Of a DNA stretch of 6,256 nt, positions 6,252-6,256 are shown piece after piece. The position numbers and the translations under genes are program-made. Numbering within the stretch: position 1 is the first letter of the stretch; each line of letters starts with the position of its first letter. Origin of the DNA: Bacteroidaceae bacterium (GTDB lineage Bacteria; Bacteroidota; Bacteroidia; Bacteroidales; CHK158-818). Below the pieces are notes generated by a model. That model was given only the letters and a program-made list of their open reading frames with translations, was not told the DNA's origin and made no database searches. Location: the NCBI GenBank assembly GCA_017467745.1, contig JAFUKV010000173.1, positions 1 through 6,256 on the forward strand. The letters run 5' to 3'.

Positions 6252-6256
6252 GTCAA

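Noticed and set aside
1..6256. CRISPR arrays, insertion sequences, phage or conjugation genes
   Set aside because: No regularly spaced repeats, transposase-like frames, terminal inverted repeats or duplicated tRNA end were seen within the window.

Overview
The window looks like chromosome from a gut-type Bacteroidetes, probably order Bacteroidales. Three things point there. Start codons lack Shine-Dalgarno sequences. Several intergenic gaps carry the Bacteroides-type -7 box TAnnTTTG. The protein families (GH71/GH99-like hydrolase with a CBM9-like tail, GH88 unsaturated glucuronyl hydrolase, DUF2582 winged helix) are typical of that group. I cannot assign a genus from sequence alone.

Layout: (1) 1-65 is the 3' part of a proline tRNA-like gene (anticodon CGG) cut by the window edge, followed by a strong terminator hairpin. 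Its helices contain several mismatches. (2) 99-432 has no convincing gene but holds a second hairpin at 168-198. (3) 433-2241, minus strand, is a secreted two-domain GH71/GH99-like protein. (4) 2242-2521 is a divergent intergenic region with a good promoter for the next gene. (5) 2522-4939, plus strand, is a run of three genes: a NhaD-family sodium/proton antiporter, a freestanding B3/B4 domain protein (the phenylalanyl-tRNA synthetase beta editing fold), and a 67-residue winged-helix protein with its own promoter. (6) 4951-5012 is a 62-base near-perfect palindrome that acts as a two-way terminator. (7) 5009-6214, minus strand, is a GH88 unsaturated glucuronyl hydrolase with a signal peptide, whose promoter -7 box lies at the window edge.

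How the parts work together: the two minus-strand genes are envelope or periplasmic carbohydrate enzymes. GH88 finishes polysaccharide-lyase products; the substrate of the GH71/GH99-like protein is unknown. No lyase, SusC/SusD pair or sulfatase is visible, so neither can be tied to a specific utilisation locus here. The plus-strand genes are housekeeping or stress type (ion homeostasis, possible aminoacyl-tRNA proofreading, a small DNA-binding-fold protein) and show no obvious functional link to the glycosidases.

Most of the window is ordinary. I do not see a convincing new multi-gene system. The points most worth a second look are the GH71/GH99-like protein, which lacks the second glutamate of the GH99 NE-x-x-E motif, the degenerate-looking tRNA, the freestanding B3/B4 protein, and the very long terminator palindrome that contains a stop codon.
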